From Isoperla grammatica (lineage: Eukaryota; Arthropoda; Insecta; Plecoptera; Perlodidae), in the NCBI GenBank assembly GCA_945910005.1, contig OX246740.1, positions 59,656,646-59,720,645 on the forward strand: 64,000 bases of DNA, written 5' to 3'. This document shows, in pieces, positions 48,345-60,074 of the stretch. How positions within the stretch are numbered: position 1 is the stretch's first letter; the number at the start of each line of letters is the position of its first letter. The notes beneath the pieces are model-generated. The model was not told where the DNA came from, searched no databases, and worked only from the letters and a program-made list of their open reading frames with translations. A program made the position numbers and the translations under genes.

Positions 48345-51300
48345 AAAGGTTGTATACAGACAGACAGAATACAGTGCAACTGCAACCGAGCCAACTGTTG
48401 CCAGTATTGCGATGGGTTGTAAAGGTTGTATACAGACAGACAGAATACAGTGCAACTGCAACCGAGCCAACTGTTGCCAGTATTGCGATGGGTTGTAAAG
48501 GTTGTATACAGACAGACAGAATACAGTGCAACTGTAACCGAGCCAACTGTTGCCAGTATTGCGATGGGTTGTAAAGGTTGTATACAGACAGACAGAATAC
48601 AGTGCAACTGCAACCGAGCCAACTGTTGCCAGTATTGCGATGGGTTGTAAAGGTTGTATACAGACAGACAGAATACAGTGCAACTGCAACCGAGCCAACT
48701 GTTGCCAGTATTGCGATGGGTTGTAAAGGTTGTATACAGACAGACAGAATACAGTGCAACTGCAACCGAGCAAACTGTTGCCAGTATTGCGATGGGTTGT
48801 AAAGGTTGTATACAGACAGACAGAATACAGTGCAACTGCAACCGAGCCAACTGTTGCCAGTATTGCGATGGGTTGTAAAGGTTGTATACAGACAGACAGA
48901 ATACAGTGCAACTGCAACCGAGCCAACTGTTGCCAGTATTGCGATGGGTTGTAAAGGTTGTACACAGACAGACAGAATACAGTGCAACTGCAACCGGGCC
49001 AACTGTTGCCAGTATTGCGATGGGTTGTAAAGGTTGTATACAGACAGACAGAATACAGTGCAACTGCAACCGAGCCAACTGTTGCCAGTATTGCGATGGG
49101 TTGTAAAGGTTATATACAGACAGACAGAATACAGTGCAACTGCAACCGAGCCAACTGTTGCCAGTATTGCGATGGGTTGTAAAGGTTGTATACAGACAGA
49201 CAGAATACAGTGCAACTGCAACCGGGCCAACTGTTGCCAGTATTGCGATGGGTTGTAAAGGTTGTATACAGACAGACAGAATACAGTGCAACTGCAACCG
49301 AGCCATGCAACTGTTGCCAGTATTGCGATGGGTTGTAAAGGTTGTATACAGACAGACAGAATACAGTGCAACTGCAACCTAGCCAACTGTTGCCAGTATT
49401 GCGATGGGTTGTAAAGGTTGTATACAGACAGACAGAATACAGTGCAACTGCAACCGAGCCATGCAACTGTTGCCAGTATTGCGATGGGTTGTAAAGGTTG
49501 TATACAGACAGACAGAATACAGTGCAACTGCAACCGGGCCAACTGTTGCCAGTATTGCGATGGGTTGTAAAGGTTGTATACAGACAGACAGAATACAGTG
49601 CAACTGCAACCGAGCCAACTGTTGCCAGCCAGTATTGCGATGGGTTGTAAAGGTTGTACACAGACAGACAGAATACAGTGCAACTGCAACCGAGCCAACT
49701 GTTGCCAGTATTGCGATGGGTTGTAAAGGTTGTATACAGACAGACAGAATACAGTGCAACTGCAACCGAGCCAACTGTTGCCAGTATTGCGATGGGTTGT
49801 AAAGGTTGTATACAGACAGACAGAATACAGTGCAACTGCAACCGAGCCAACTGTTGCCAGTATTGCGATGGGTTGTAAAGGTTGTATACAGACAGACAGA
49901 ATACAGTGCAACTGCAACCGAGCCAACTGTTGCCAGTATTGCGATGGGTTGTAAAGGTTGTATACAGACAGACAGAATACAGTGCAACTGCAACCGAGCC
50001 AACTGTTGCCAGTATTGCGATGGGTTGTAAAGGTTGTATACAGACAGACAGAATACAGTGCAACTGCAACCGAGCCAACTGTTGCCAGTATTGCGATGGG
50101 TTGTAAAGGTTGTATACAGACAGACAGAATACAGTGCAACTGCAACCGAGCCAACTGTTGCCAGTATTGCGATGGGTTGTAAAGGTTGTATACAGACAGA
50201 CAGAATACAGTGCAACTGCAACCGAGCCAACTGTTGCCAGTATTGCGATGGGTTGTAAAGGTTGTATACAGACAGACAGAATACAGTGCAACTGCAACCG
50301 AGCCAACTGTTGCCAGTATTGCGATGGGTTGTAAAGGTTGTATACAGACAGACAGAATACAGTGCAACTGCAACCGAGCCAACTGTTGCCAGTATTGCGA
50401 TGGGTTGTAAAGGTTGTACACAGACAGACAGAATACAGTGCAACTGCAACCGGGCCAACTGTTGCCAGTATTGCGATGGGTTGTAAAGGTTGTATACAGA
50501 CAGACAGAATACAGTGCAACTGCAACCGAGCCAACTGTTGCCAGTATTGCGATGGGTTGTAAAGGTTATATACAGACAGACAGAATACAGTGCAACTGCA
50601 ACCGAGCCAACTGTTGCCAGTATTGCGATGGGTTGTAAAGGTTGTATACAGACAGACAGAATACAGTGCAACTGCAACCGAGCCAACTGTTGCCAGTATT
50701 GCGATGGGTTGTAAAGGTTATATACAGACAGACAGAATACAGTGCAACTGCAACCGAGCCAACTGTTGCCAGTATTGCGATGGGTTGTAAAGGTTGTATA
50801 CAGACAGACAGAATACAGTGCAACTGCAACCGAGCCAACTGTTGCCAGTATTGCGATGGGTTGTAAAGGTTATATACAGACAGACAGAATACAGTGCAAC
50901 TGCAACCGAGCCAACTGTTGCCAGTATTGCGATGGGTTGTAAAGGTTGTATACAGACAGACAGAATACAGTGCAACTGCAACCGAGCCAACTGTTGCCAG
51001 TATTGCGATGGGTTGTAAAGGTTGTATACAGACAGACAGAATACAGTGCAACTGCAACCGAGCCAACTGTTGCCAGTATTGCGATGGGTTGTAAAGGTTA
51101 TATACAGACAGACAGAATACAGTGCAACTGCAACCGAGCCAACTGTTGCCAGTATTGCGATGGGTTGTAAAGGTTATATACAGACAGACAGAATACAGTG
51201 CAACTGTAACCGAGCCAACTGTTGCCAGTATTGCGATGGGTTGTAAAGGTTGTATACAGACAGACAGAATACAGTGCAACTGCAACCGAGCCAACTGTTG

Positions 51301-53816
51301 CCAGTATTGCGATGGGTTGTAAAGGTTGTATACAGACAGACAGACAGAATACAGTGCAACTGCAACCGAGCCAACTGTTGCCAGTATTGCGATGGGTTGT
51401 AAAGGTTGTATACAGACAGACAGAATACAGTGCAACTGCAACCGAGCCAACTGTTGCCAGTATTGCGATGGGTTGTAAAGGTTGTATACAGACAGACAGA
51501 ATACAGTGCAACTGCAACCGAGCCAACTGTTGCCAGTATTGCGATGGGTTGTAAAGGTTGTATACAGACAGACAGAATACAGTGCAACTGCAACCGAGCC
51601 AACTGTTGCCAGTATTGCGATGGGTTGTAAAGGTTGTATACAGACAGACAGAATACAGTGCAACTGCAACCGAGCCAACTGTTGCCAGTATTGCGATGGG
51701 TTGTAAAGGTTGTATACAGACAGACAGACAGAATACAGTGCAACTGCAACCGAGCCAACTGTTGACAGCCAGTATTGCGATGGGTTGTAAAGGTTGTATA
51801 CAGACAGACAGAATACAGTGCAACTGCAACCGAGCCAACTGTTGCCAGTATTGCGATGGGTTGTAAAGGTTGTATACAGACAGACAGAATACAGTGCAAC
51901 TGCAACCGAGCCAACTGTTGCCAGTATTGCGATGGGTTGTAAAGGTTGTATACAGACAGACAGAATACAGTGCAACTGCAACCGAGCCAACTGTTGCCAG
52001 TATTGCGATGGGTTGTAAAGGTTGTATACAGACAGACAGAATACAGTGCAACTGCAACCGAGCCAACTGTTGCCAGTATTGCGATGGGTTGTAAAGGTTG
52101 TATACAGACAGACAGAATACAGTGCAACTGCAACCGAGCCAACTGTTGCCAGTATTGCGATGGGTTGTAAAGGTTGTATACAGACAGACAGAATACAGTG
52201 CAACTGCAACCGAGCCAACTGTTGCCAGTATTGCGATGGGTTGTAAAGGTTGTATACAGACAGACAGAATACAGTGCAACTGCAACCGAGCCAACTGTTG
52301 CCAGTATTGCGATGGGTTGTAAAGGTTGTATACAGACAGACAGAATACAGTGCAACTGCAACCGAGCCAACTGTTGCCAGTATTGCGATGGGTTGTAAAG
52401 GTTGTATACAGACAGACAGAATACAGTGCAACTGCAACCGAGCCAACTGTTGCCAGTATTTCGATGGGTTGTAAAGGTTGTATACAGACAGACAGAATAC
52501 AGTGCAACTGCAACCGAGCCAACTGTTGCCAGTATTGCGATGGGTTGTAAAGGTTGTATACAGACAGACAGAATACAGTGCAACTGCAACCGAGCCAACT
52601 GTTGCCAGTATTGCGATGGGTTGTAAAGGTTGTATACAGACAGACAGTATACAGTGCAACTGCAACCGAGCCAACTGTTGCCAGTATTGCGATGGGTTGT
52701 AAAGGTTGTATACAGACAGAATACAGTGCAACTGCAACCGGGCCAACTGTTGCCAGTATTGCGATGGGTTGTAAAGGTTGTATACAGACAGACAGAATAC
52801 AGTGCAACTGCAACCGAGCCAACTGTTGCCAGTATTGCGATGGGTTGTATAGGTTGTATACAGACAGACAGAATACAGTGCAACTGCAACCGAGCCAACT
52901 GTTGCCAGTATTGCGATGGGTTGTAAAGGTTGTATACAGACAGAATACAGTGCAACTGCAACCGGGCCAACTGTTGCCAGTATTGCGATGGGTTGTAAAG
53001 GTTGTATACAGACAGACAGAATACAGTGCAACTGCAACCGAGCCAACTGTTGCCAGTATTGCGATGGGTTGTAAAGGTTGTATACAGACAGACAGAATAC
53101 AGTGCAACTGCAACCGAGCCAACTGTTGCCAGTATTGCGATGGGTTGTAAAGGTTGTATACAGACAGACAGAATACAGTGCAACTGCAACCAAGCCAACT
53201 GTTGCCAGTATTGCGATGGGTTGTAAAGGTTGTATACAGACAGACAGAATACAGTGCAACTGCAACCGAGCCAACTGTTGCCAGTATTGCGATGGGTTGT
53301 AAAGGTTGTATACAGACAGACAGAATACAGTGCAACTGCAACCGAGCCAACTGGTGCCAGTATTGCGATGGGTTGTAAAGGTTGTATACAGACAGACAGA
53401 ATACAGTGCAACTGCAACCGAGCCAACTGTTGCCAGTATTGCGATGGGTTGTAAAGGTTGTATACAGACAGACAGAATACAGTGCAACTGCAACCTAGCC
53501 AACTGTTGCCAGTATTGCGATGGGTTGTAAAGGTTGTATACAGACAGACAGAATACAGTGCAACTGCAACCGAGCCAACTGTTGCCAGTATTGCGATGGG
53601 TTGTAAAGGTTGTATACAGACAGACAGACAGAATACAGTGCAACTGCAACCGGGCCAACTGTTGCCAGTATTGCGATGGGTTGTAAAGGTTGTATACAGA
53701 CAGACAGAATACAGTGCAACTGCAACCGAGCCAACTGTTGCCAGTATTGCGATGGGTTGTTAAGGTTGTATACAGACAGACAGAATACAGTGCAACTGCA
53801 ACCGAGCCAACTGTTG
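48345..53816. repeat. 76-bp minisatellite, about 72 copies
   Basis: Units read AGGTTGTATACAGACAGACA, GAATACAGTGCAACTGCAAC, CGAGCCAACTGTTGCCAGTA, TTGCGATGGGTTGTAA. Variants mark higher-order structure: the series TACACAGAC/CGGGCC, standard, TATATAC occurs at 48958-49180 and again at 50414-50636, and TATATAC alternates with GTATAC in successive units from about 50566 to 50945. The internal ACAG run varies from one to three extra copies (51341, 51721, 52711, 53625). The minus strand of the unit has no stop in any frame, so frames of up to 1030 codons appear. With a 76-bp period each frame rotates through all three readings. Confidence 0.98.
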
Positions 53817-53939
53817 CACCGTATTGTATAAATAACTCCGTCCTGCAGATCTATAACCACGATTACTGTCTTATATTGGGCTAAGGTTGCAACTGAACGT
53901 GTCGTGCTGACCTGACATGTCTGCGTGTTGTTCATTTCG

Positions 53940-54005
53940 AGGTCTTTGACTGGTCCGTTGGTCCTGTGATGCAGCAAGTCCGGGGCTCGACTCCGGGTTC
54001 GGGCG
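53940..54005 (+). other. tRNA-like fragment with B box
   Basis: GGCTCGACTCC (53984-53994) matches the B box at 10 of 11 positions, within CCGGGGCTCGACTCCGG, a T-arm-like stem-loop. TGGTCCGTTGG, 33 bp upstream, resembles a degraded A box. The spacing is shorter than in a tRNA gene. Likely a SINE head. Confidence 0.45.
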
Positions 54006-55098
54006 GGCGGTTTTACTTTACCTCCGAGAAGTGACTTTTATCCATGATCGTGATACTGGTGTGCATGTAAGCAGTGACTTTCCGTCGTGGCAGCAGAGGC
54101 TGAGAATACAATTGAATTGTGTAATGTTTGCCACTGAAAATCATGCGAGAATACGAAATATAAACGTACATTTACATGCTATGATAGTTATTATGTTTAC
54201 ACTCCCCTACCCAACACAACCCAACCCATGCAACACACCCAAAAACGTTTTATCAAATTCAATGCGATCTCATTTCTGTGTTGAGCATCAAATAGGTACC
54301 CACGTTTTGTTTGTTTTCTTTATAGTTATTGAAGAGTTTACTTTGACAATAGCAAACGTCCCGCATGTCGGGCGGTTGGTTGAACTGAGCGCATGCGCAC
54401 GTGTGTGTAAGGCTCGGCTGACCTCCGACCCACGTTGGCCCTTTCAGAGACTACCGGCCCTGAATAATAACCAGGATACATCGTTTGAGGAGGCCGAGCC
54501 GCCACTGGTATCGGGTTACACGACGCTCTGATTGGCTCACGTCGTTGTCACGTCACCCTGCACTGCACAATTGTAAACACGTAGTACCATTGAATAAGGG
54601 AGTGGTAGTACCAACTCCTCTAGTTCCAACAGGTGCATTCAGCATTATAGGCATAATTTATTTGCGATCTCGGGTTGGTCTGAAGATTCCTAACACAGAG
54701 TGCGTGATTAATGAGGCATGTGCATACACTGTGCTACGGGGAAGACGAATGCGTAAAAGGACGCTAGGAATATGTTGAGTTTCATTGAAACAGCGAGCGG
54801 ATGAAACGGGCAATAGATGAGGATGTGAGGTCGGTGTGAGACTACTATAGTCACCACATCACACATCTGTCAGTCCCAAACATGGCCCTCGCATGCTTTT
54901 CCACTGTTAAACATCACATCTCATTCAAATAATTTAAAAACAAATATACTATATTTACCAAAAAGTGAAAAAATCAACGCGAATCGACTTTTTACCACTC
55001 TCATTTGCATCTCTTCACTATGAATATTCTTTGCGCATTGTACGTCATTCAATACGTGAATTTTGAATCGTGTTGGCGCTCCCTAGACCCAAAGTGGG
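54006..55098. other. Unique region
   Basis: No supported gene. A CCAAT box (minus, near 54527) with CACGTCAC words nearby is weakly promoter-like. The frame at 54031-54531 has no recognisable domain. Confidence 0.4.
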
Positions 55099-55278
55099 CA
55101 TGAAATGGCGATGTTTGGGCCTATGTGTCGTCACCCCTCAGTTCCCCGTATTGTGGACGCGGTACTCGTTGCTACCCAAGAATACCACCATGAAATGGCG
55201 AGGTTTGGGCCTATGTGTCGTCACCCCTCAGTTCCCCGTACTGTAGACGCGGTACTCGTTGCTACCCAAGAATGCCAC
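55099..55278. repeat. 90-bp tandem duplication
   Basis: CATGAAATGGCGATGTTTGG with the following ATGTGTCGTCACCCCTCAG occurs at 55099 and 55189 with few differences. Confidence 0.9.
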
Positions 55279-55323
55279 CGAACCAAGAAATGACGAATGT
55301 CTCTGTTGTTCTCCGACCTGAAT

Positions 55324-55384
55324 CGCGTCGCGTCGCCGTTACCGGGAACCCAACGCGTCGCGTCGCCGTTACCGGGAACCCAAC
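55324..55384. repeat. 30-bp exact tandem duplication
   Basis: GCGTCGCGTCGCCGTTACCG plus GGAACCCAAC is present twice in succession and starts a third time before diverging. Confidence 0.9.
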
Positions 55385-55559
55385 GCGTGGCGACAACGCC
55401 TCCATTCCAGAAAGAAGTCGCTGTACTTCAAGTTTTTGTCGGTAGCGAACCTGAACTGTTTCGATAACTGGAACTAAGAGTCGTTTGCTCGGCTGTCCGT
55501 CGCATTCTCTGTTGCGATCATGTTGCTGCTCTAAATACCCCACACACAATGTATACCAG

Positions 55560-55645
55560 TCCCTGTCAACCATGCGAGTGTCCGGGAATCGAACCCCGGC
55601 TCCCTTGAACAGGGAACAAGACCGGGAACTCGGATAAGACCATCT
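55560..55645 (-). other. tRNA-like fragment with perfect B box
   Basis: On the minus strand GGTTCGATTCC (55585-55595) is an 11/11 B box, in the T-arm-like context CCGGGGTTCGATTCCCGG with a 5-bp stem. The upstream part, with TTCCCTGTTCAAGGGAGC, can form a variable-arm-like hairpin. An A box is not clear. A SINE head or tRNA pseudogene is likely. Confidence 0.5.
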
Positions 55646-55683
55646 CGTATATCGACGTATGTCTCGTATACGCAGCACGGTGA

Positions 55684-55762
55684 CCTGGCTGAGGGCTTAA
55701 GTCAGAGCCTGGCTGAGGGCTTAGTCAGAGCCTGGCTGAGGGCTTAAGTCAGAGCCTGGCTG
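55684..55762. repeat. About 26-bp tandem repeat, 3 copies
   Basis: CCTGGCTGAGGGCTTAAGTC plus AGAG is repeated three times, with one copy missing an A; a partial fourth follows. Confidence 0.85.
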
Positions 55763-55925
55763 TATGGACGTATGTCTATGCAACCACTACCCCGATGACA
55801 TCAGCCAACACAAAACATCTCGAGCCATTGTCCCCCCCTCCCCCCCTCCCACACACGCGCGCCCCCGCAATCACCAAATGGACCCCGAGCCTTCATCCAC
55901 TCAATCAGCTAAGTGCGTCCTACAC

Positions 55926-56262
55926 CCGGGAGTCGAGCCCGGGTCCTCGCTGCATGGTTTACACTCGACACGAGCCGGGTAATGAAGCGTGGCCACCACA
56001 TGAACGCTCGGGCCAGGCCGGGAGTCGAGCCCGGGTCCTCGCTGCATGGTTTACACTCGACACGAGCCGGGTAATGAAGCGTGGCCACCACATGAACGCT
56101 CGGGCCAGGCCGGGAGTCGAGCCCGGGTCCTCGCTGCATGGTTTACACTCGACACGGGCCGGGTAATGAAGCGTGGCCGCCACATGAACGCTCGGGCCAG
56201 GCCGGGAGTCGAGCCCGGGTCCTGCATGGTTTACACTCGACACGAGCGAGGTAATGAAGCGT
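55926..56262 (-). repeat. 92-bp minisatellite with minus-strand B box, 3.6 copies
   Basis: Units start CCGGGAGTCGAGCCCGGGTC near 55926, 56018, 56110 and 56202. On the minus strand each holds CCCGGGCTCGACTCCCGG, a B-box match of 10/11 in a T-arm-like stem. The last unit lacks CTCG and is truncated. No A box stands at tRNA spacing. Confidence 0.9.
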
Positions 56263-56544
56263 GGCTGCGACTAATCAGTTCCACATCAACATGGGATGGA
56301 CGCTGCGGCCAGGCCAAGAGTATTTCCGTGCTAATGAATACCACGTGTTATATAGGTCGCCCATGCGGCTCTAACCGAAGCCACCCGCTCAGCCTGCAAC
56401 GTTCCTACGGCCTTCCGTTCACCCCCCTCAGTGTGATTGGATTGTTTGGGGTATAACGAGGTACTCGACGGCCAGGCCAGGTCATATGACACCGGCCGCA
56501 TCAGATGCATCAGACATCGCCGGCGTCCAGTCGGGTGATTAGGG

Positions 56545-56634
56545 GTTGGGTGTGCGTTCAGGTCTCTAAGAGGGCCTGCAAGTATGTAGGGGTGGGTGTG
56601 CGTTCAGCTCTCAAATAGGGCCGGCAAGTATGTA
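56545..56634. repeat. 46-bp tandem duplication
   Basis: GGGTGTGCGTTCAG, then GGGCC.GCAAGTATGTA, occurs twice with period 46. Confidence 0.85.
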
Positions 56635-56757
56635 CAAGATTGTGAACGTTGGAAGAGGAAAGATGATGAAGGCGACTTGAGATGAGTCAAGGAATGAGCA
56701 ACGGATGCAAGAGAGCTTTCTTCGGGCACCGGTCACCACGAGGAGGGACCCAACTTG

Positions 56758-57471
56758 GCCGGGTCCAGGTAGCTCTGCCCGTCGTACGAGGAGTCGTTGC
56801 ACCCGACGGAAACCACGTGACTGATGCAGCCCGTTATGCCCGGGTCCAGGTAGCTCTGCCCGTCGTACGAGGAGTCGTTGCACCCGACGGCAACCACGTG
56901 ACTGATGCAGCCCGTTATGCCCGGGTCCAGGTAGCTCTGCCCGTCGTACGAGGAGTCGTTGCACCCGACGGAAACCACGTGACTGATGCAGCCCGTTATG
57001 CCCGGGTCCAGGTAGCTCTGCCCGTCGTACGAGGAGTCGTTGCACCCGACGGCAACCACGTGACTGATGCAGCCCGTTATGCCCGGGTCCAGGTAGCTCT
57101 GCCCGTCGTACGAGGAGTCGTTGCACCCGACGGAAACCACGTGACTGATGCAGCCCGTTATGCCCGGGTCCAGGTAGCTCTGCCCGTCGTACGAGGAGTC
57201 GTTGCACCCGACGGCAACCACGTGACTGATGCAGCCCGTTATGCCCGGGTCCAGGTAGCTCTGCCCGTCGTACGAGGAGTCGTTGCACCCGACGGAAACC
57301 AAGTGACTGATGCAGCCCGTTATGCCCGGGTCCAGGTAGCTCTGCCCGTCGTACGAGGAGTCGTTGCACCCGACGGAAACCACGTGACTGATGCAGCCCG
57401 TTATGCCCGGGTCCAGGTAGCTCTGCCCGTCGTACGAGGAGTCGTTGCACCCGACGGAAACCACGTGACTG
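56758..57471. repeat. 81-bp minisatellite, 9 copies, in-frame period
   Basis: Nine units start CCGGGTCCAGGTAGCTCTGC at exact 81-bp intervals from 56758 (the last is partial). Units 1-6 strictly alternate GAAACC and GCAACC, giving a 162-bp dimer; units 7-9 are all GAAACC. Three frames are open. The minus frame from 57464 encodes a 27-residue unit with two cysteines, VGCNDSSYDGQSYLDPG then ITGCISHVVS, stopping at 56733. The unit-to-unit change is Ser/Ala in that frame, so it gives no sign of silent-site bias. Confidence 0.95.
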
Positions 57472-59162
57472 GAATGATCTAGTCTAGTCAGTGATGCAGC
57501 AGATCTGTGTCCGACCCGAATACGTGTGTGTTTTACGGTACGAGATATATCTGACGCCGGAGCTGTTCGAGCTAATTTACCCGGCTCAAACGAGACACGC
57601 CACAGTTAGACATGAAACTAAATCGTGTGATGTCCTCTTAATTAAGCAGATGATTAGTTAAGGTGGCGGCCACCTAGTTGTAAACGCACCCATCAGTCTT
57701 CGTTATGCCGTGTTCGCGCCTGCGCGTTGCACGCCGGGCCGTTGATTGCTGTTTTTCTTGGAGGTAGCGACAGAGGCGCCTTGTGGTGGTGACAATTAGG
57801 GAACCAAGCTTTAAAGTGTTACGCTACGCCGGAATTGATTTGGAGAGATTAGGCAAAAAGTTATTCCCGTCTTCGTGACGGCTTCGGGTTTGAGTAATGT
57901 CGCACATCCGACGGAGAACCGAGGTTTGTGTTAGCCGGGGCTCGAACCCAGGTCTCCACGTGTCTTACATTGGTTTCATAACACCTTGAGAGTGATCATT
58001 TAATACTCGTTACAACTGTTTGCCACTTTAGCCTCTGTAAGAAGGGGTATAATACTTTTAATAGAATATGAATTATCCACAAGATTATCGAATGATTTTT
58101 TAAAGTGATAGAAAATTGGCGTTCGCGCAAGAAACCACAATTCCAGCTTGTCAGTCATAATTCTGCCGTTCATTTCTTAGTTTAGTAGTACATTAATTAA
58201 ATAATAACCATATTTTATCGTGAAATCTGAAGAGTGGATGTTCTTGAAAAGCATAGAGTCGCTACGGAACTGTTTTATACATGCTATATTATCCATAAAA
58301 GAAATAAATTTCGTTGCAAACTTCCATAATGTAGGAGACATCCACTCATTAGGACTATGCACATTGTTGCCACAAGGTTATGTAGCAGTACTGCACAGGC
58401 ATGGTAGCAGTGGAGACAGTACCACAGTTCAACATACTGTGTCTGTGTATGTTAGCCAGGGTGGCTCATGCTCATCCTCACATCCACAAGTACAACAACG
58501 ACCTCCGTGTACAAGTAGAGTGGCCGGGACACCTGGGCCGGAATGTGTTACTAATGAGGCCCACAGTCCCTCCCTTGTTCTCGTTGTACATTAAACCCAA
58601 TCTAATTTACGTGTGTGTGCTTACACCGTCGTGTCGTAGCCGATACACCCTGTTCAGCTGCTGATAGCTCACCAGATATACTGAGCTGCCTTGCATTCAA
58701 CAATGTATGTAAAACAGTTCAAGTGGAAATGTGACTTGGTAATCGCAAGGAGGCGTAGAGAGAGGCTGACAACAATTGCCGTGTGGGTGATGTGGAGGAC
58801 ATAGGAAGCCCGAGAGGTAGACAAAGGTGTTAGAAAAGGAGATGTCACTTGGAAATGAATGTTTTTATTAAGGTACTATAGAACATATTTGAAGTACAAG
58901 TACTCCGTTCGAAATAAGGATCAACAGTCTGCCAATGAGATGCAAACGTTTATAGTTGTGCCCTCCCAGCCCTGTGACGTCAGGACAGCTGTAACAGTTT
59001 CACCCTCGTCGGCCGGTTAGCCCTGTGACGTCATCAAGTAGAGCGACAAAACCACAAAGACGTTCCCAATCCTTAAAATACCTCTTCATTTATTCCCAGA
59101 TTTGTTTTGACGAATGACTAACCCCAAAGCTACCAGTAGAAACTAGAAAGAGAAGTCAATGT
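57472..59162. other. Unique region with B-box fragment
   Basis: No supported gene. A minus-strand B-box-like word, GGTTCGAGCCC (57938-57948), sits in a CTGGGTTCGAGCCCCGG T-arm-like context. The plus frame at 58220-58594 has no recognisable domain. Confidence 0.4.
58932..59033. promoter_or_regulatory. CCAAT and two perfect CREs
   Basis: CCAAT (58932-58936) is followed by the octamer-like ATGCAAAC and by perfect TGACGTCA sites at 58975-58982 and 59026-59033. The two CREs share the context AGCCCTGTGACGTCA, so one may be a local duplicate. No exon is recognised. Confidence 0.35.
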
Positions 59163-59482
59163 CAGCCATGACACGACAATGTGATTATGTGATTGGCTCC
59201 AGGGAGTTGCCTCGTAGTGAACGCGCTCTGCTAGTGACGGTGTTGGTTCCACTATTAACACGTTGCCGGTAATAGTCAGCCATGACACCAGCAATATCCA
59301 GGTAGTTGCCTCGTAGTGAACGCGCTCTGCTAGTGACGGTGTTGGTTCCACTATTAACACGTTGCCGGTAATAGTCAGCCATGACACCAGCAATATCCAG
59401 GGAGTTGCCTCGTAGTGAACGCGCTCTGCTAGTGACGGTGTTGGTTCCACTATTAACACGTTGCCGGTAATAGTCAGCCGCC
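59163..59482. repeat. 99-bp minisatellite, about 3 copies
   Basis: GTTGCCTCGTAGTGAACGCG begins at 59206, 59305 and 59404. Copies are nearly identical apart from GGTA or GGGA before the start, and the first is preceded by a divergent segment. The 33-codon minus frames are by-products of the repeat. Confidence 0.92.
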
Positions 59483-59583
59483 ACTAATGAAGAAAGATCG
59501 AGCGCGACAAAACATAGGCGTACATCCCAAGTGACATAATTGAGGAGTGAGAGATATTATTAGCCCGTGAGATCTGATGGCGG

Positions 59584-59596
59584 GTTGCCTGGCAAC
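59584..59596. promoter_or_regulatory. RFX X-box-like palindrome
   Basis: GTTGCCTGGCAAC pairs GTTGCC with GGCAAC over a 1-nt spacer, a full X-box. It lies 36 bp from a B-box-bearing tRNA-like fragment, so it may be carried by a repeat and not by a host promoter. Confidence 0.35.
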
Positions 59597-59621
59597 ATGT
59601 TTCATACTACACCGACGGCCG

Positions 59622-59700
59622 GGCCTCGAACCCGCGTGAGTCACCGGCTGGTTGTGAGGCAGCTCATGTCCCAGCCTGGCCCAGCTCCGTGCGGCCGATG
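59622..59700 (-). other. tRNA-like fragment with B box
   Basis: The minus strand reads TGGGCCAGGCTGGG (A-box-like), then CTGCCTCACAACCAGCCGGT, then GGTTCGAGGCC (59632-59642, B box 10/11) in a CGGGTTCGAGGCCCGG T-arm-like context. Order and spacing resemble a tRNA-derived SINE head. Confidence 0.5.
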
Positions 59701-59838
59701 TTATCTGTCCCTGTGCTGACACCGGGGCAACGGACCCTCGCCCCAGATCTGTCCCCGTCCCTTGTCTTGTCATAGGGCGACAACTCTGCGTGTCCATCTG
59801 AAACACAAACACTTCGTGACGCCGTCGTTAGAGGTTTA

Positions 59839-60074
<236 letters not shown>

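Noticed and set aside
50566..53658. 1030-codon minus frame in the 76-bp array
   Set aside because: Same reason: a stop-free unit with a period not divisible by three; several overlapping frames of 340-750 codons exist on the same strand.
54031..54531. 166-codon plus frame
   Set aside because: Begins next to a tRNA-like fragment, has no domain, and reads through low-complexity CCCAACCCAACC-type sequence.
58220..58664. Two overlapping plus frames (124 and 87 codons)
   Set aside because: Neither shows a recognisable domain and both share the same DNA in different phases.
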